Positions 9,990 to 20,011 are shown, counted from the stretch's first letter. The stretch is DNA of 64,000 nt from JALYOK01 sp963840785 (GCA_963840785.1 CAWJAF010000003.1:731076-795075); one strand, 5' to 3'. Notes: generated from the letters alone by a model not told the origin. Translations and numbers: made by a program.

Positions 9990-10078
9990 GCGCCAAGAGC
10001 CAATCTGGATGCGGCGTTTCAGGCATACCACGTCGAGATCCAAGCGGATATTGGCGCTTCGGCCTATGCCTGCATATA
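9990..10078. repeat. intergenic repeat, CAGGCAT family
   Basis: GAGCCAATCTGGATGCGGCG followed by TTTCAGGCATACCACG and a second partial arm GGCGCTTCGGCCTATGCCTG. The same order of words (GAGCCA, GCGGC, CTTCAGGCAT) occurs at 19909-19951 and 25981-26015. It fills most of the gap before nudJ. Confidence 0.55.
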
Positions 10079-10139
10079 ACATCTTTTATCGTGCGCCCTT
10101 TGGTAAAATAATCGCTTTCCCAGACAATGAATCATTTCA

Positions 10140-10586
10140 ATGTGGAAACCTAGCGTAACCGTTGCTGCGGTCGTCGAACACAACGGGCGATTTTTGTTCG
10201 TCGAAGAAGAAGCAGATGGCGTGGTCGTAATTAATCAACCGGCAGGCCATCTGGATCCGAACGAATCCTTATTGCATGCTGTGTCGCGCGAAGTGCTAGA
10301 GGAAACCCGTTTTCGATTCACGCCCAAGGCGTTGGTCGGCATTTATTTGTGGCCGCACGAAACCAAGGACATTTCTTATTTACGTTTCGCGTTCACCGGA
10401 GAAATTACCGGCGAAGAAAAAGATCGCGAATTGGATACGGGTATTTTGCGACCTTTATGGCTCACAACGGAAGAGTTGCAGCAGCAAGCAGAACGCCATC
10501 GTAGCGTCATGGTGCAACGCTGTGTGGACGACTATCGTGCCGGTAAACGTTATCCCTTAGATTTATTCGCATCGTACTTCCCGTGA
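10140..10586 (+). CDS. nudJ: Nudix hydrolase, NudJ type
   Basis: 148 residues. The Nudix box is visible at about residues 37-59 as GHLDPNESLLHAVSREVLEE, with the metal-binding REVLEE. NudJ of E. coli hydrolyses HMP-pyrophosphate and nucleoside di- and triphosphates. The 4-base overlap (GTGA) with mnmA and the nudJ-mnmA order, known from E. coli, support this member of the broad family. Exact substrate is inferred. Confidence 0.85.
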   Translation: MWKPSVTVAAVVEHNGRFLFVEEEADGVVVINQPAGHLDPNESLLHAVSREVLEETRFRFTPKALVGIYLWPHETKDISYLRFAFTGEITGEEKDRELDTGILRPLWLTTEELQQQAERHRSVMVQRCVDDYRAGKRYPLDLFASYFP

Positions 10587-11651
10587 AGCAGCAACGCGTC
10601 ATCGTTGGCCTCTCAGGCGGCGTCGATTCCGCCGTCGCGGCCTTGTTGTTGAAGCAGCAGGGCTACGAAGTCATCGGCCTGTTCATGAAAAACTGGGAAG
10701 ACGATGATGACGATGAGTATTGCCCTGCGCGTGTGGATCTGGTGGACGCTGCGTCGGTGGCCGATCGCATCGGCATCGATTTGGAAGCCGTGAATTTTTC
10801 TGCCGAGTATAAAGACCGCGTCTTTGCGTCGTTTCTGCAGGAATATCAAGCCGGCCGTACGCCGAATCCCGACGTATTGTGCAACGCCGAAATAAAATTC
10901 AAATCCTTTCTCGATCACGCATTGGCGATGGGCGCGGATTACATCGCCACCGGCCACTACGCGCGCCTTGACCGCACAAACGGTTCAGTCAAATTGTTAA
11001 AAGCGATAGACGAAAGCAAAGATCAAAGCTATTTTTTGTATCGCTTGAATCAAGCGCAGCTCAGCAAAACACTGTTTCCATCTCGGCGAATTGCGCAAAA
11101 CTGAAGTACGCGAAATCGCACGGCAAAAGCAATTTGCCGAATCATGCAAAAAAAGACAGCACCGGAATTTGTTTCATCGGCGAACGGCCGTTCCGCGAAT
11201 TTTTAAATCGCTATTTGCCGAAGCAACCCGGCGCGATGCGTACGCCAGAAGGCAAACATATCGGCGAACATCAAGGCCTAATGTTCTACACCATCGGCCA
11301 GCGCCAAGGCTTGGGCATCGGCGGGCCGGGCGAGCCTTGGTTTGTTGCCGGTAAAGATATGGAAAAAAATATTCTATCACGTCGTGCAAGGACACGATCA
11401 CCCTGCCCTGCTCAAGCCGAATTTGAGCGCGGGTGATTTGTCGTGGATCGCCGATGATGCGCCGTCGATCACATCCAACTATGGCGCGAAGACGCGCTAT
11501 CGACAACATGATGCCGCATGTCGACATTGATGAAATTGATTTGGAAACCTGCGATGTCTCATTCGAGCAGCCGCAATGGGCAGTCACGCCGGGGCAGTCG
11601 GTCGTGTTATACGATCGCGACGTTTGTTTGGGCGGAGGCATTATTCAATAA
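10583..11651 (+). CDS. mnmA: tRNA-specific 2-thiouridylase MnmA (four +1 indels)
   Basis: Thiolates U34 of tRNA-Lys, -Glu and -Gln. The N-terminal PP-loop (VIVGLSGGVDSAVAALLLK), catalytic Cys regions (NPDVLCNAEIKFK and KKDSTGICFIGERPFREF) and the C-terminal PGQSVVLYDRDVCLGGGIIQ are all present, but in successive frames. Extra single bases near 11081, 11133, 11374 and 11522 each shift the frame by +1. Removing one base at each site gives about 355 residues whose spacing matches E. coli MnmA residue for residue around the breaks. Starts with GTG overlapping the nudJ stop. A true pseudogene is unlikely because all motifs are kept between breaks. Confidence 0.88.
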
Positions 11652-11732
11652 CAGCTGCGCCAGGAACCGCATGAATGCTTGCTCTCAGCGATTCATGCCC
11701 CAGAAGGCCCGCCCCGCTTACCTCTCAGAGCA

Positions 11733-12347
11733 TTAACTTGCTGGCGGTACGGTGTTCTTAAACGAATTGCGCTTGGCGAGCTTGTCGGTGAGTTGACCTA
11801 AATTCGGATAATCTTTTCGCCAATTCACTTCGGCAAAACGAAACTCCAAATACATCAGCGCACAGCCAACCACGATATCCGACAAGTTAAAACTGTGGCC
11901 GGTACACCAAGCGGTGTCGCCTAGTTCGTCAGACATCACTTTTAAGCCCGCGCTCGATTTTGCCGCTTTGTCGCGCAATCCAATCGGCGCTCTGCAGTTG
12001 CGGCGCGCGCTTTTTTTCCAGCACAATCGCGATCGCGGCATCCAACACACCATCGGCCAAGGCCTCCCAGCGCTTCACTTGAATGCGTGGCCGCGTCGTT
12101 TCCGGAATGAGATGCCCGACCGGCGTCACGCTATCCAGATAATCGAGAATGACGGGCGAATCGTATAGCGCCGATTGCCGTCATCAAGCACCAAGCACGG
12201 CATTTTGCCGAGCGGATTAAATTTCAGCAGCGTCGAATTCGGATCCCACACATCGGTTTGAACAAGTTCGAAGTCGATACGTTTTTCCGCCAGCATGACC
12301 CGCGCTTTGCGACCGTAGGGACTCGTTAAAGAAGTGTAGAGTTTCAT
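11733..12347 (-). CDS. glutathione S-transferase, YibF-like (two indels)
   Basis: About 205 residues. The thioredoxin-like N-terminal domain begins MKLYTSLTSPYGRKARVMLA and contains FNPLGKMPCLVLDDGN. The helical domain contains VKRWEALADGVLDAA and ends with NLSDIVVGCALMYLEFR. Frame breaks lie near 12175 (before ALYDSPVILDYLDS) and near 11941 (an A4 run, after KIERGL and before KVMSDEL). The closest family I recognise is E. coli YibF. It probably binds glutathione through the Ser/Tyr-type N-terminal site; the substrate is unknown. Confidence 0.75.
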
Positions 12348-12535
12348 TTTTGTGCCTGCTTTGCCAATCAAAAAAAGTTTCAACGCGAATTCTTAAGCGA
12401 CCATTTTTTACAGTCATTGTGGTGATTATATCATCCTGTTTTAACCCAGGAAAGCACGGATTTTACTCGACTCCGGCGAACGAAAGCGTTAATCGTGCCA
12501 TGCTAAAATAGCGCTTCGTCCCGAAAAAATTTCTC

Positions 12536-13901
12536 GTGAATCCGATCTCCGCACTTTCCCCGCTCGATGGCCGTTACGCCGGCAAAATAAAATATTGCAA
12601 CCTTACTTCAGCGAGTACGGCTTAATTCGCTATCGCTTGCGAGTCGAGGTCGAGTGGTTCAAGGCGCTAAGCCTGAGCCACGTTGCGTGAGATCGCACCG
12701 TTCTGCTGCCGCAACGATGCAGGCGCTCGACGGAATTGTCAAAATTTTTCCGAACGGATGCCAAGCAGTAAAAGCGATCGAAGCCGAAACCAATCACGAC
12801 GTTAAAGCGCTGGAATATTGGATGAAAGAAAAGTTAAGCGTCTTTGCCTGAAGCGCTTGCCGCATCGGAATTCATCCATTTTGCCTGCACATCGGAAGAC
12901 ATTAACAACTTGGCCTATGGGTTGATGTTGCGTGACGCGCGCGATGCGGTGATGTCGCCCGCGCTTCAGCGCAATCGTCGCGCGGCTGCGCGAACTTGCG
13001 CATCAGCATGCGGATCTCGCGATGCTCTCGCGCACCCATGGCCAAGCGGCAACGCCGACAACGCTCGGCAAAGAAATGGCGAACGTCGTCCATCGCCTCG
13101 AACGCGCAGCAAAAAATATCGCGGCGAATTCAATTGACGGGAAAAATCAATGGCGCGGTCGGCAACTACAACGCACACCTCGCCGCCTATCCGGACTTCG
13201 ATTGGGAAAGTTTCGCGCGCGAAATTCGTCGAAAAATTAGGCTTCGAATTTAATCCATACACGACTCAAATCGAGCCCCACGACAGCGTCGCAGAATTAT
13301 TCGATGCCTATCGCACGGCTAAATACGATCTTGATCGATCTAAATCGCGACATTTGGGGTTACGTGTCACTTGGCTATTTCAAACAAAAAGTAAAGGCCG
13401 GCGAAGTCGGCTCATCGACCATGCCGCACAAAGTGAATCCCATCGATTTTGAAAACTCCGAAGGTAATTTGGGTTTGGCAAACGCGCTTCTGCGTCACTT
13501 AAGTGACAAACTGCCAATCTCCCGTTGGCAACGGGATTTAAGCGATTCAACGGTGTTGCGCAATGTCGGCGTCGCCTGTGGTTACAGTTTATTGGCCTAC
13601 GATTCTTGCCTGAAAGGTCTCGGCAAATTGGAAGCAAATCCGCAGCGTTTAGCGGACGATTTAGAGGCGAATTGGGAAGTGTTGGCGGAGCCGATTCAGA
13701 CGGTAATGCGGCGTTACGGCGTCGAAAATCCCTACGAGCAATTGAAAGAACTTACGCGCGGCAAAGCGCGCATTACCCGCGAGGAACTGCGGGTGTTTAT
13801 TGAGAAACTGAATATTCCGGCGAACGCGAAGAAGAGCTTACTGGAACTCACGCCAGGACAATTATTTGGGTCAAGCAGCGGAGCTAGCGAAGCGAATTTA
13901 G
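12536..13901 (+). CDS. purB: adenylosuccinate lyase (about a dozen indels)
   Basis: Catalyses two steps of purine synthesis (SAICAR cleavage and adenylosuccinate to AMP). Recognised by ISALSPLDGRYAGK, TNHDVKALEYWMKEK, SEFIHFACTSEDINNL, MLSRTHGQAATPTTLGKEMA, GKINGAVGNYNAHLAAYP, NPYTTQIEPHD and the catalytic-loop signature GSSTMPHKVNPIDFENSEGN. These lie in rotating frames. Apparent single-base gains are near 12682, 12704, 12843, 12967, 13145, 13221, 13309 and 13856. Losses in short homopolymers are near 12592 and between 12740 and 12772. Corrected, it ends DNYLGQAAELAKRI at TAG 13899-13901, close to the E. coli length. The start is GTG. This is the most damaged gene in the window. Confidence 0.88.
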
Positions 13902-13961
13902 CGCGACGAACCAACCTCATCCGCGACTGTAGCCCGATGGCCCAAGGCCACTCCGGGCAGC

Positions 13962-14036
13962 CCCTCCTCCCGCGAAAGCGGGGATCCATTTGGCCTTTGA
14001 ATTCCAGCGTGGATTCCGCTTTCGCGGGAATGACAA
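13962..14036. repeat. paired CATTCCCGC-type repeat
   Basis: Two inward-facing copies: CTCCCGCGAAAGCGGGGATC and, about 40 bases on, GGATTCCGCTTTCGCGGGAA followed by TGAC. Together they form a large hairpin between purB and the convergent yceI gene. It may act as a transcript end or a BIME-like element. Confidence 0.7.
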
Positions 14037-14062
14037 GTCATTGGCTCAGTAGGAAATTAAAA

Positions 14063-14629
14063 CTAGTCCTTAATCGCCTCAACCGGCACCATCAGCTTCA
14101 CTTCATCGCCAATCGCGGGAATGCCGTATTTCATCCCAAAATCCGAACGCTTAATCGTTGTCGTAGCATCAATACCGCAGACAATTTTCTTCAGCATCGG
14201 ATGCTCGCCGCAGCGAAAACCCGACAACGCAAGTGTCACCGGCTTGGTCACGCCGAGCATGGTCAAATCGCCCATGGCGCCGACAATTTTATCGCCTTCA
14301 AAATTAAGCTTAGTGGATTTAAACGTAATGGTCGGATGTGCCGCCGCGTTGAAAAAATCCGGACTCTTCATATGCTCATCCCATTTGTCGATACCCATAT
14401 CAATCGAACCGCTGTCGATCGTGAGTTCTACGCTGCCGGATTTCGCTGCGGTATCCACCATGATTTTGCCGGCGGATTTGTTAAAGCGGCCGCGCTGCGT
14501 TGAGAAGCCGAGGTGGTTTACTTCAAAAATCGGAAAGGTATGACGGCTGTCGATCGTGTAAGAATCGGCAGCTTGCGCGGAAACGCTAATGCCCAGTGCC
14601 AATACGGCGATTGCATGAATGGGTTTCAT
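14063..14629 (-). CDS. YceI family periplasmic lipocalin-like protein
   Basis: 188 residues with a signal peptide ending at SVSAQAAD. The YceI beta-barrel signatures are SYTIDSRHTFPIFEVNHLGF, GRFNKSAGKIMVD, HMKSPDFFNAAAHPTITFKS and FGMKYGIPAIGDEVKL. Members bind polyisoprenoid-type lipids in the periplasm. Here it is a single gene with a divergent-free upstream gap of 165 bases in which I see no other feature. Confidence 0.9.
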   Translation of the reverse strand: MKPIHAIAVLALGISVSAQAADSYTIDSRHTFPIFEVNHLGFSTQRGRFNKSAGKIMVDTAAKSGSVELTIDSGSIDMGIDKWDEHMKSPDFFNAAAHPTITFKSTKLNFEGDKIVGAMGDLTMLGVTKPVTLALSGFRCGEHPMLKKIVCGIDATTTIKRSDFGMKYGIPAIGDEVKLMVPVEAIKD

Positions 14630-14794
14630 TCTGATAACTCCTTGTACAGTTGACGAGAGGGTACTACTGGCGCGATTGGCCTAAGCTCCACGGATTTATG
14701 GTTATTTTTTCGCTGCCAGTGGATTATAAACGAATGAGAATACGAGATAGATTACATTTCCCGCTATGAACAGATTAACAAACTTCGCGAGATT

Positions 14795-15436
14795 TCAAGC
14801 CGATCGAGTTCGTGTTTTGAGGTAGGCCACAACGCCGGGTAACAAGGAAATGACGATGATCGCGATGATTACTAACGTCAGATTATTTTTAATAATCGGG
14901 ATATTGCCAAACAAATAACCTGCATAGGTCAAACTAGCGACCCAAAGTACCGCGCCAACCGCGTTGAACATCGTAAAGCGCCAATTCCCCATGCGGCCAA
15001 TTCCCGCCACGAACGGCGCATAGGTGCGCAAAATTGGCAGGAACCGAGAGATGATTATGGTTTTGCCGCCGTGCTTTTCGAAAAACGCATGTGTCTTTTC
15101 TAAATATTCGCGCTTGATGAAGCGCGATTCTCGGTCAATGAAGTAGCGCTTACCGAGAAACTTACCGATTTGGAAATTAACATAGTTTCCGAGAAACGCA
15201 GCAATGATTAAGACAATGACTAGCTTATTCACGTCCATCGCACCGACCGCCGCGACGGCACCCGCGACAAACAACAACGAATCGCCGGGCAAAAACGGGG
15301 TGACAACCAATCCGGTTTCAGCAAAAATGATCAGGAACAGAATGACATAAACCCAAGCGCCGTAGTTCTGGGCCAGGCTCGCGAGATGAACGTCGAGATG
15401 CGCTAAAAATTGAAACGCAGTCGTGAGCAATTCCAT
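14795..15436 (-). CDS. DedA family membrane protein (VTT domain)
   Basis: 213 residues with about five membrane helices. The VTT/DedA signatures are present: FAETGLVVTPFLPGDSLLF, FLGNYVNFQIGKFLGKR and GGKTIIISRFLPILRTYAPF followed by VAGIGRM. The family includes UptA/DedA flippases that recycle undecaprenyl phosphate and others that move phospholipids. It follows secF on the same strand with a 31-base gap and might be the last gene of the sec run. Confidence 0.9.
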   Translation of the reverse strand: MELLTTAFQFLAHLDVHLASLAQNYGAWVYVILFLIIFAETGLVVTPFLPGDSLLFVAGAVAAVGAMDVNKLVIVLIIAAFLGNYVNFQIGKFLGKRYFIDRESRFIKREYLEKTHAFFEKHGGKTIIISRFLPILRTYAPFVAGIGRMGNWRFTMFNAVGAVLWVASLTYAGYLFGNIPIIKNNLTLVIIAIIVISLLPGVVAYLKTRTRSA

Positions 15437-15467
15437 ACTGTTTTTATCGTCGTTCTGCTACAAAAAA

Positions 15468-16400
15468 CTAGACTGTCGCTTCCGTTGTCTTTTTCACTTC
15501 CGGTTTTACCAAATCTTCACGCTTCACGCCAAGCCACATGACCAGTGGGCTCGCGACCAACACGGACGAATAGATGCCGAACAAAATGCCAATGGTGAGT
15601 GCCAGTGCAAAGTAATGCAAAGATTCGCCGCCGAACAGCAGCATCGACGTCACCATCAACTGCGTACAACCGTGGGTGATGATGGTGCGCGACATGGTGC
15701 GCGTGATCGCGTTATCGATAATTTGCGGCGTGCTCAGCCCGCGCAATTTCTTAAAGTTCTCACGAATCCGATCAAACACCACAACCGATTCATTCACCGA
15801 ATAACCCAATATCGCCAAGATTGCCGCCAGCACCGGCAGCGAAAACTCCCAGCGGAAAAATGCGAAAAAACCGAGGATGATCACGACGTCGTGCAAGTTC
15901 GCGATAATGCCGGCAACGCCGAATTTCCATTCGAAGCGCATTGCCAAATAAAGCACGATACCCAATGCGACGACAAATAGCGCCAGCAGACCATTTTCAA
16001 CGAGTTCTTTTCCGACTTGTGGGCCGACGAATTCCACGCGGCGCATCTGCACGCTCGGGTCAGATTTCTTCAGTTCGGCCATCACCGTTTCCGATAACTG
16101 CGCGGAAGTGAGACCTTGTTTCAGCGGCAGACGAATCAATACGTCACGGCTGGTGCCGAAATTCTGCACGCTCGGATCGTTGAACCCGAGTTTATGAATC
16201 GCCTCACGGACTTTCTCGAGATCAGCGGCCTGGCTGTATCCAATTTCCATGACCGTCCCGCCGGTAAAATCAACGCTGAAATTCAACCCGCGCGTAACAA
16301 GAAAAAACACCGCCAGCAAAAACGTGACGAAAGAAATCACGTTGAAGAGCAGCGCATGGCGCATGAACGGAATGTCGCGCCGTATCTTAAAAAATTCCAT
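15468..16400 (-). CDS. secF: protein translocase subunit SecF
   Basis: 310 residues, six membrane helices. Opens MEFFKIRRDIPFMRHALLFN. The conserved DFTGGTVMEIGY region, a periplasmic P4-like domain, and the helices with GYSVNESVVVFDRIRENFKK and RTMSRTIITHGCTQLMV are all in place. With SecD it uses the proton gradient to pull exported proteins through SecYEG. Intact. It is 36 bases downstream of secD. Confidence 0.97.
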   Translation of the reverse strand: MEFFKIRRDIPFMRHALLFNVISFVTFLLAVFFLVTRGLNFSVDFTGGTVMEIGYSQAADLEKVREAIHKLGFNDPSVQNFGTSRDVLIRLPLKQGLTSAQLSETVMAELKKSDPSVQMRRVEFVGPQVGKELVENGLLALFVVALGIVLYLAMRFEWKFGVAGIIANLHDVVIILGFFAFFRWEFSLPVLAAILAILGYSVNESVVVFDRIRENFKKLRGLSTPQIIDNAITRTMSRTIITHGCTQLMVTSMLLFGGESLHYFALALTIGILFGIYSSVLVASPLVMWLGVKREDLVKPEVKKTTEATV

Positions 16401-16436
16401 TGCCTATTAGCCTAATGTAGTGTTCGTAAGGTGCAA

Positions 16437-18314
16437 CTATGCGGATTTGGCGAGCGGTTCGCCGCCCTCGCGCCAATTGGTGTTGCCGATTGGAAGTTTG
16501 TCTATTTTTTTGCGGCTGCCGTAGATCCAATTCACGATCGCGCGCGAAACCATCACGGCGCTAAACATCGAAGTCACAATGCCAAGACATAAGACGACGG
16601 CAAAACCACGCACCGGGCCGGAGCCGAATATCAGCAGCGCCAAACCCGCGATTAGTGTCGTCACGTTCGAGTCCAAAATTGTGCCCCAGGCGCGTTCGTA
16701 GCCGGCTGCGATCGAGGCTTGCGGCGAATTGCCGTTGCGGATTTCCTCACGTATGCGCTCGTTGATCAACACGTTCGCATCGATTGCCATACCTACAGTC
16801 AGCGCAATACCGGCCATGCCCGGCAGAGTCAGCGTTGCTTGCAGCATCGACAAAATGCCGACCAACAGCAACACGTTGATCGCAAGTGCCACAACCGAGA
16901 TGGCACCAAATACCAAATAGTAGAAAATCATGAATGCCGAAATTGCAAGAAAACCATAGAGCGTTGAGTTAAAGCCCTTGGCGATATTTTCTTTTCCTAA
17001 GCTTGGCCCAACGGTACGCTCTTCGATAATTTCCATCGGCGCAGCCAGCGAGCCGGCACGCAGTAACAGCGAAACGTCTTTTGCCTCTTCGGTATCGCGC
17101 ATTCCGGTAATCTGCACTCTTCCGCCACCGATTTCTTCTTGAATGGTCGGCGCGGTAACAACTTCCGTCTTGCCTTTTTCGATCAGCAAAATCGCCATGC
17201 GTTTCTTCACATTGGCACGAGTGACTTCCTTAAAGATATTCGCACCGGCGCTATTTAAATTCACGTGAACTGCGGAACGGCCGCTTTGACTATCGAAGCC
17301 CGGCGATGCGTCAGTAATGGAATCGCCCGTCAACTCGACCTGTTTCTTGATCAGAATCGGTTCGCCAGTCCGCTCAATAAACAGCTCGGAACCAAATGGC
17401 ACGTTGCCATTGGTCGCTTCAGTCAAGCTATGTTCCTCGTCTACCAAACGGATTTCCAAGGTCGCCGTACGACCCAGAATTTCTTTTGCCTTTGCCGTAT
17501 CCTGCACGCCGGGCAACTGCACCACGACGCGATCGGCGCCCTGCTGCTGAATCACCGGCTCGGCAACGCCGAGCTCGTTCACGCGATTGCGCAGCGTGAG
17601 AATGTTTTGCTGGAGCGCAGCTTCTTCGATAGTTTTTGTCGCTTCGGGGCGCAATGTTCCAACGATACGAATATCGTCGCCGGTACCTTCCTCCGCGAGA
17701 ACCAGATCGGGGAAGTTTTTGGCGATCTCAGCCTTACCCAACTCACGTCCCGGCACATCGCGGAACTTGACGATCACTTTGCGGCCTTCGCGTGTCACTG
17801 ACGAATAACGAATTTCCTTTTTGCGCAACGCGCGGCGAATATCGGCGGCATCGCTTTCCGAGCGCTTATCCAGCGCGGCTTTCATATCGACTTGCATGAG
17901 GAAATGCACGCCGCCGCGCAAGTCCAAACCCAAATACATCGGCAGCGCGCCTAAGCTCGACAGCCAGCGCGGCGAGCGCGTCACCAAATTCAGCGCCACG
18001 GTGTATGACGCATTTTCCAGATTCGGATTCACCGCCTTGATGATCGCATCTTTCGCTTTGATTTGCGTATCTGCGTCGGCGAAGCGCGCCTTAATGCTAT
18101 TGCCTTCCATCGCGATGCTCTTGGTTGGAATCGCCGCTTTCTTCAAGCCCTCCTCGACGCGCGTCATCAACGCGGTATCGGCCTTAATTCCGGAGCGGGC
18201 CGATGAGACTTGCACCGCGTAATCCTCACCGAAAAAATTCGGCAAAGTAAACAGCAGACCGAGCAGCACCAAAAACCCGATCAGCAAATATTTCCACAAA
18301 GGATAACGATTCAT
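16437..18314 (-). CDS. secD: protein translocase subunit SecD
   Basis: 625 residues, six membrane helices and the large periplasmic P1 domain. Motifs include GLDLRGGVHFLMQVD (about residue 129), the C-terminal GIALTVGMAIDANVLINERI and GFAVVLCLGIVTSMFSAVM. It partners with SecF for late steps of Sec export. Intact over 1.9 kb, in contrast to the damaged genes upstream and downstream. Lies 11 bases after yajC. Confidence 0.97.
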   Translation of the reverse strand: MNRYPLWKYLLIGFLVLLGLLFTLPNFFGEDYAVQVSSARSGIKADTALMTRVEEGLKKAAIPTKSIAMEGNSIKARFADADTQIKAKDAIIKAVNPNLENASYTVALNLVTRSPRWLSSLGALPMYLGLDLRGGVHFLMQVDMKAALDKRSESDAADIRRALRKKEIRYSSVTREGRKVIVKFRDVPGRELGKAEIAKNFPDLVLAEEGTGDDIRIVGTLRPEATKTIEEAALQQNILTLRNRVNELGVAEPVIQQQGADRVVVQLPGVQDTAKAKEILGRTATLEIRLVDEEHSLTEATNGNVPFGSELFIERTGEPILIKKQVELTGDSITDASPGFDSQSGRSAVHVNLNSAGANIFKEVTRANVKKRMAILLIEKGKTEVVTAPTIQEEIGGGRVQITGMRDTEEAKDVSLLLRAGSLAAPMEIIEERTVGPSLGKENIAKGFNSTLYGFLAISAFMIFYYLVFGAISVVALAINVLLLVGILSMLQATLTLPGMAGIALTVGMAIDANVLINERIREEIRNGNSPQASIAAGYERAWGTILDSNVTTLIAGLALLIFGSGPVRGFAVVLCLGIVTSMFSAVMVSRAIVNWIYGSRKKIDKLPIGNTNWREGGEPLAKSA

Positions 18315-18325
18315 CTAATTCTCTT

Positions 18326-18646
18326 TTAACTTGCGCTTTTGACCGTGCCCTTGGGCAACAGCATCCCGACGGCAGACTTTTGCACCTGCACGACCACGCC
18401 ATCGGAAATTTCCAAGCTGATATAGCTATCGCCAACCTTGGTGATTTTTCCCAGCATCCCTGCAGCGACCACTTCATCACCCTTTTGCAAGCCATCCATC
18501 ATGGATTTTTGCTCTTTCTGACGTTTCATCTGTGGACGAATCATCAAAAAATAAAGCAGCACAAACATAAAAATAATGGGCAACATACCCATCAATTCGC
18601 CGCCGAGTGGGCCGCCCGCACCTTGCGCATACGCCATCGAAATCAT
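18326..18646 (-). CDS. yajC: preprotein translocase accessory protein YajC
   Basis: 106 residues with one membrane helix (LMGMLPIIFMFVLLYFLMI) followed by RPQMKRQKEQKSMMDGLQKG and the small beta domain GDEVVAAGMLGKITKV. It associates with SecDF in the inner membrane. The order tgt-yajC-secD-secF is the standard one in proteobacteria. Confidence 0.95.
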   Translation of the reverse strand: MISMAYAQGAGGPLGGELMGMLPIIFMFVLLYFLMIRPQMKRQKEQKSMMDGLQKGDEVVAAGMLGKITKVGDSYISLEISDGVVVQVQKSAVGMLLPKGTVKSAS

Positions 18647-18685
18647 CGCTAATCCTGCTTGTCGGTCAAAATAAAGTTTTGAATT

Positions 18686-19789
18686 TTAACACGAAGTGGC
18701 GCGATTTCGGACAAACGTCGCGACCGTGTCCGCGAGCGTTCCACCCTCAATCGCCGTGCGCAATTCAGCCATCAGCGTTTGGTAGTAGAACAAATTGTGG
18801 ATCGTATTCAAACGGGCGCCGAGAATTTCGTTGACGCGTTGCAGATGATGCAAATAGCCGCGCGTGAAATTCTGGCAAGTGTAACAAGCGCAGGTTGCGT
18901 CGAGCGGCGCCACATCATCGCGATGTTTCGCGTTGCGAATTTTCACGTCACCATAGCGTGTAAACAGCCAACCGTTGCGCGCATTGCGCGTCGGCAGCAC
19001 GCAGTCGAACATATCGATGCCTTGGAGAACCGCATGAACAATGTCTTCCGGCGTGCCTACGCCCATTAAGTAGCGCGGTTTGTTACGCGGCAATTGCGGT
19101 GCCGTGTGCGCCAAAACGCGCATCAAATCGTCCTTCGGCTCGCCCACAGAAAGCCCGCCGATCGCGTAGCCATCAAAGCCGATATCTTGCAAACCGCGCG
19201 CCGAATCCGTGCGTAAGGATTCGTACATGCCGCCTTGGACAATACCAAACAAGGCGTTTTCGTTACCGTCGTGAGCGCGCTTGCTGCGCTCGGCCCAGCG
19301 CAGAGATAAGCGCATCGAATCCGCTGCGGCTTTTTCTTCCGCAGGGTACGGCGTGCATTCATCGAATATCATCACGATGTCGGAATTCAACACACGCTGA
19401 ATTTTCATCGATTCTTCCGGCGTCAGCATCAATTTATCGCCATTCACCGGCGATTGAAAACGCACGCCCGCCTCAGAAATTTTTCGCAGCGCGCCCAAGC
19501 TCCACACTTGAAAGCCACCGGAATCCGTCAGAATCGGTTTGTTCCAACCCATGAAGCGATGCAAGCCGCCGTGCTTCTCGATCACTTCTATTCCGGGCCG
19601 CAGCCACAGATGGAAGGTATTGCCGAGCACGATTTGTGCGCCGATTTCATTCAGCTCAAGCGGACTCATCGCCTTCACCGTGCCATAGGTACCGACCGGC
19701 ATGAACACCGGTGTTTCGATCGTGCCGTGGGCAAGCGTGAGGCGGCCGCGGCGCGCGGCGCCATCGGTCGCAAACAAGTCAAATTTCAT
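18686..19789 (-). CDS. tgt: queuine tRNA-ribosyltransferase
   Basis: 367 residues. Exchanges G34 for preQ1 in tRNAs with GUN anticodons. Nucleophile and base-binding motifs are visible in LTDSGGFQVWSLG, FDECTPYPAEE and AIGGLSVGEPKDD. The zinc site CACYTCQNFTRGYLHHLQR is near residue 305. It lies next to queA on the same strand, 279 bases downstream, the gap being filled with repeats. queF is also in the window, so a large part of the queuosine pathway is encoded here. Confidence 0.97.
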   Translation of the reverse strand: MKFDLFATDGAARRGRLTLAHGTIETPVFMPVGTYGTVKAMSPLELNEIGAQIVLGNTFHLWLRPGIEVIEKHGGLHRFMGWNKPILTDSGGFQVWSLGALRKISEAGVRFQSPVNGDKLMLTPEESMKIQRVLNSDIVMIFDECTPYPAEEKAAADSMRLSLRWAERSKRAHDGNENALFGIVQGGMYESLRTDSARGLQDIGFDGYAIGGLSVGEPKDDLMRVLAHTAPQLPRNKPRYLMGVGTPEDIVHAVLQGIDMFDCVLPTRNARNGWLFTRYGDVKIRNAKHRDDVAPLDATCACYTCQNFTRGYLHHLQRVNEILGARLNTIHNLFYYQTLMAELRTAIEGGTLADTVATFVRNRATSC

Positions 19790-19830
19790 GGCGCGGATGC
19801 TAACACACCCATTCGTGGCCCGAGGCCAGC

Positions 19831-19852
19831 TCCTGATTCCCGCGAAGGCGAG
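19831..19852. repeat. CATTCCCGC-type repeat, degraded copy
   Basis: GATTCCCGCGAAGGCGAGAATC, an imperfect palindrome with the core of the other ATTCCCGC repeats. It lies just upstream of tgt. Confidence 0.5.
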
Positions 19853-19908
19853 AATCTAGCGACTTTACGAACGACGAAATAAGAAAGTCTAAGCACACAA
19901 GGCTGTGA

Positions 19909-20008
19909 GCCAGAACCAATGCGGCTCTTCAGGCATGCCATGCCAAGAGTCAATATCCAGGGGCTGGCCTAGGGCCATAAGCCTCTTGGCAATACCCTTC
20001 AAAACACC
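19909..20008. repeat. intergenic repeat, CAGGCAT family
   Basis: Holds GAGCCAGAACCAATGCGGCT, then CTTCAGGCATGCCATGCC, then a second arm GGGGCTGGCCTAGGGCCATA and CTCTTGGCA. The CTTCAGGCATGCCATGCC word is the reverse complement of the one at 62365-62385. Confidence 0.65.
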
Positions 20009-20011
20009 TCA

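Noticed and set aside
13962..14036. Possible CRISPR or phage attachment repeat
   Set aside because: Repeats are isolated palindromes without regular spacing, spacers, cas genes or integrase.
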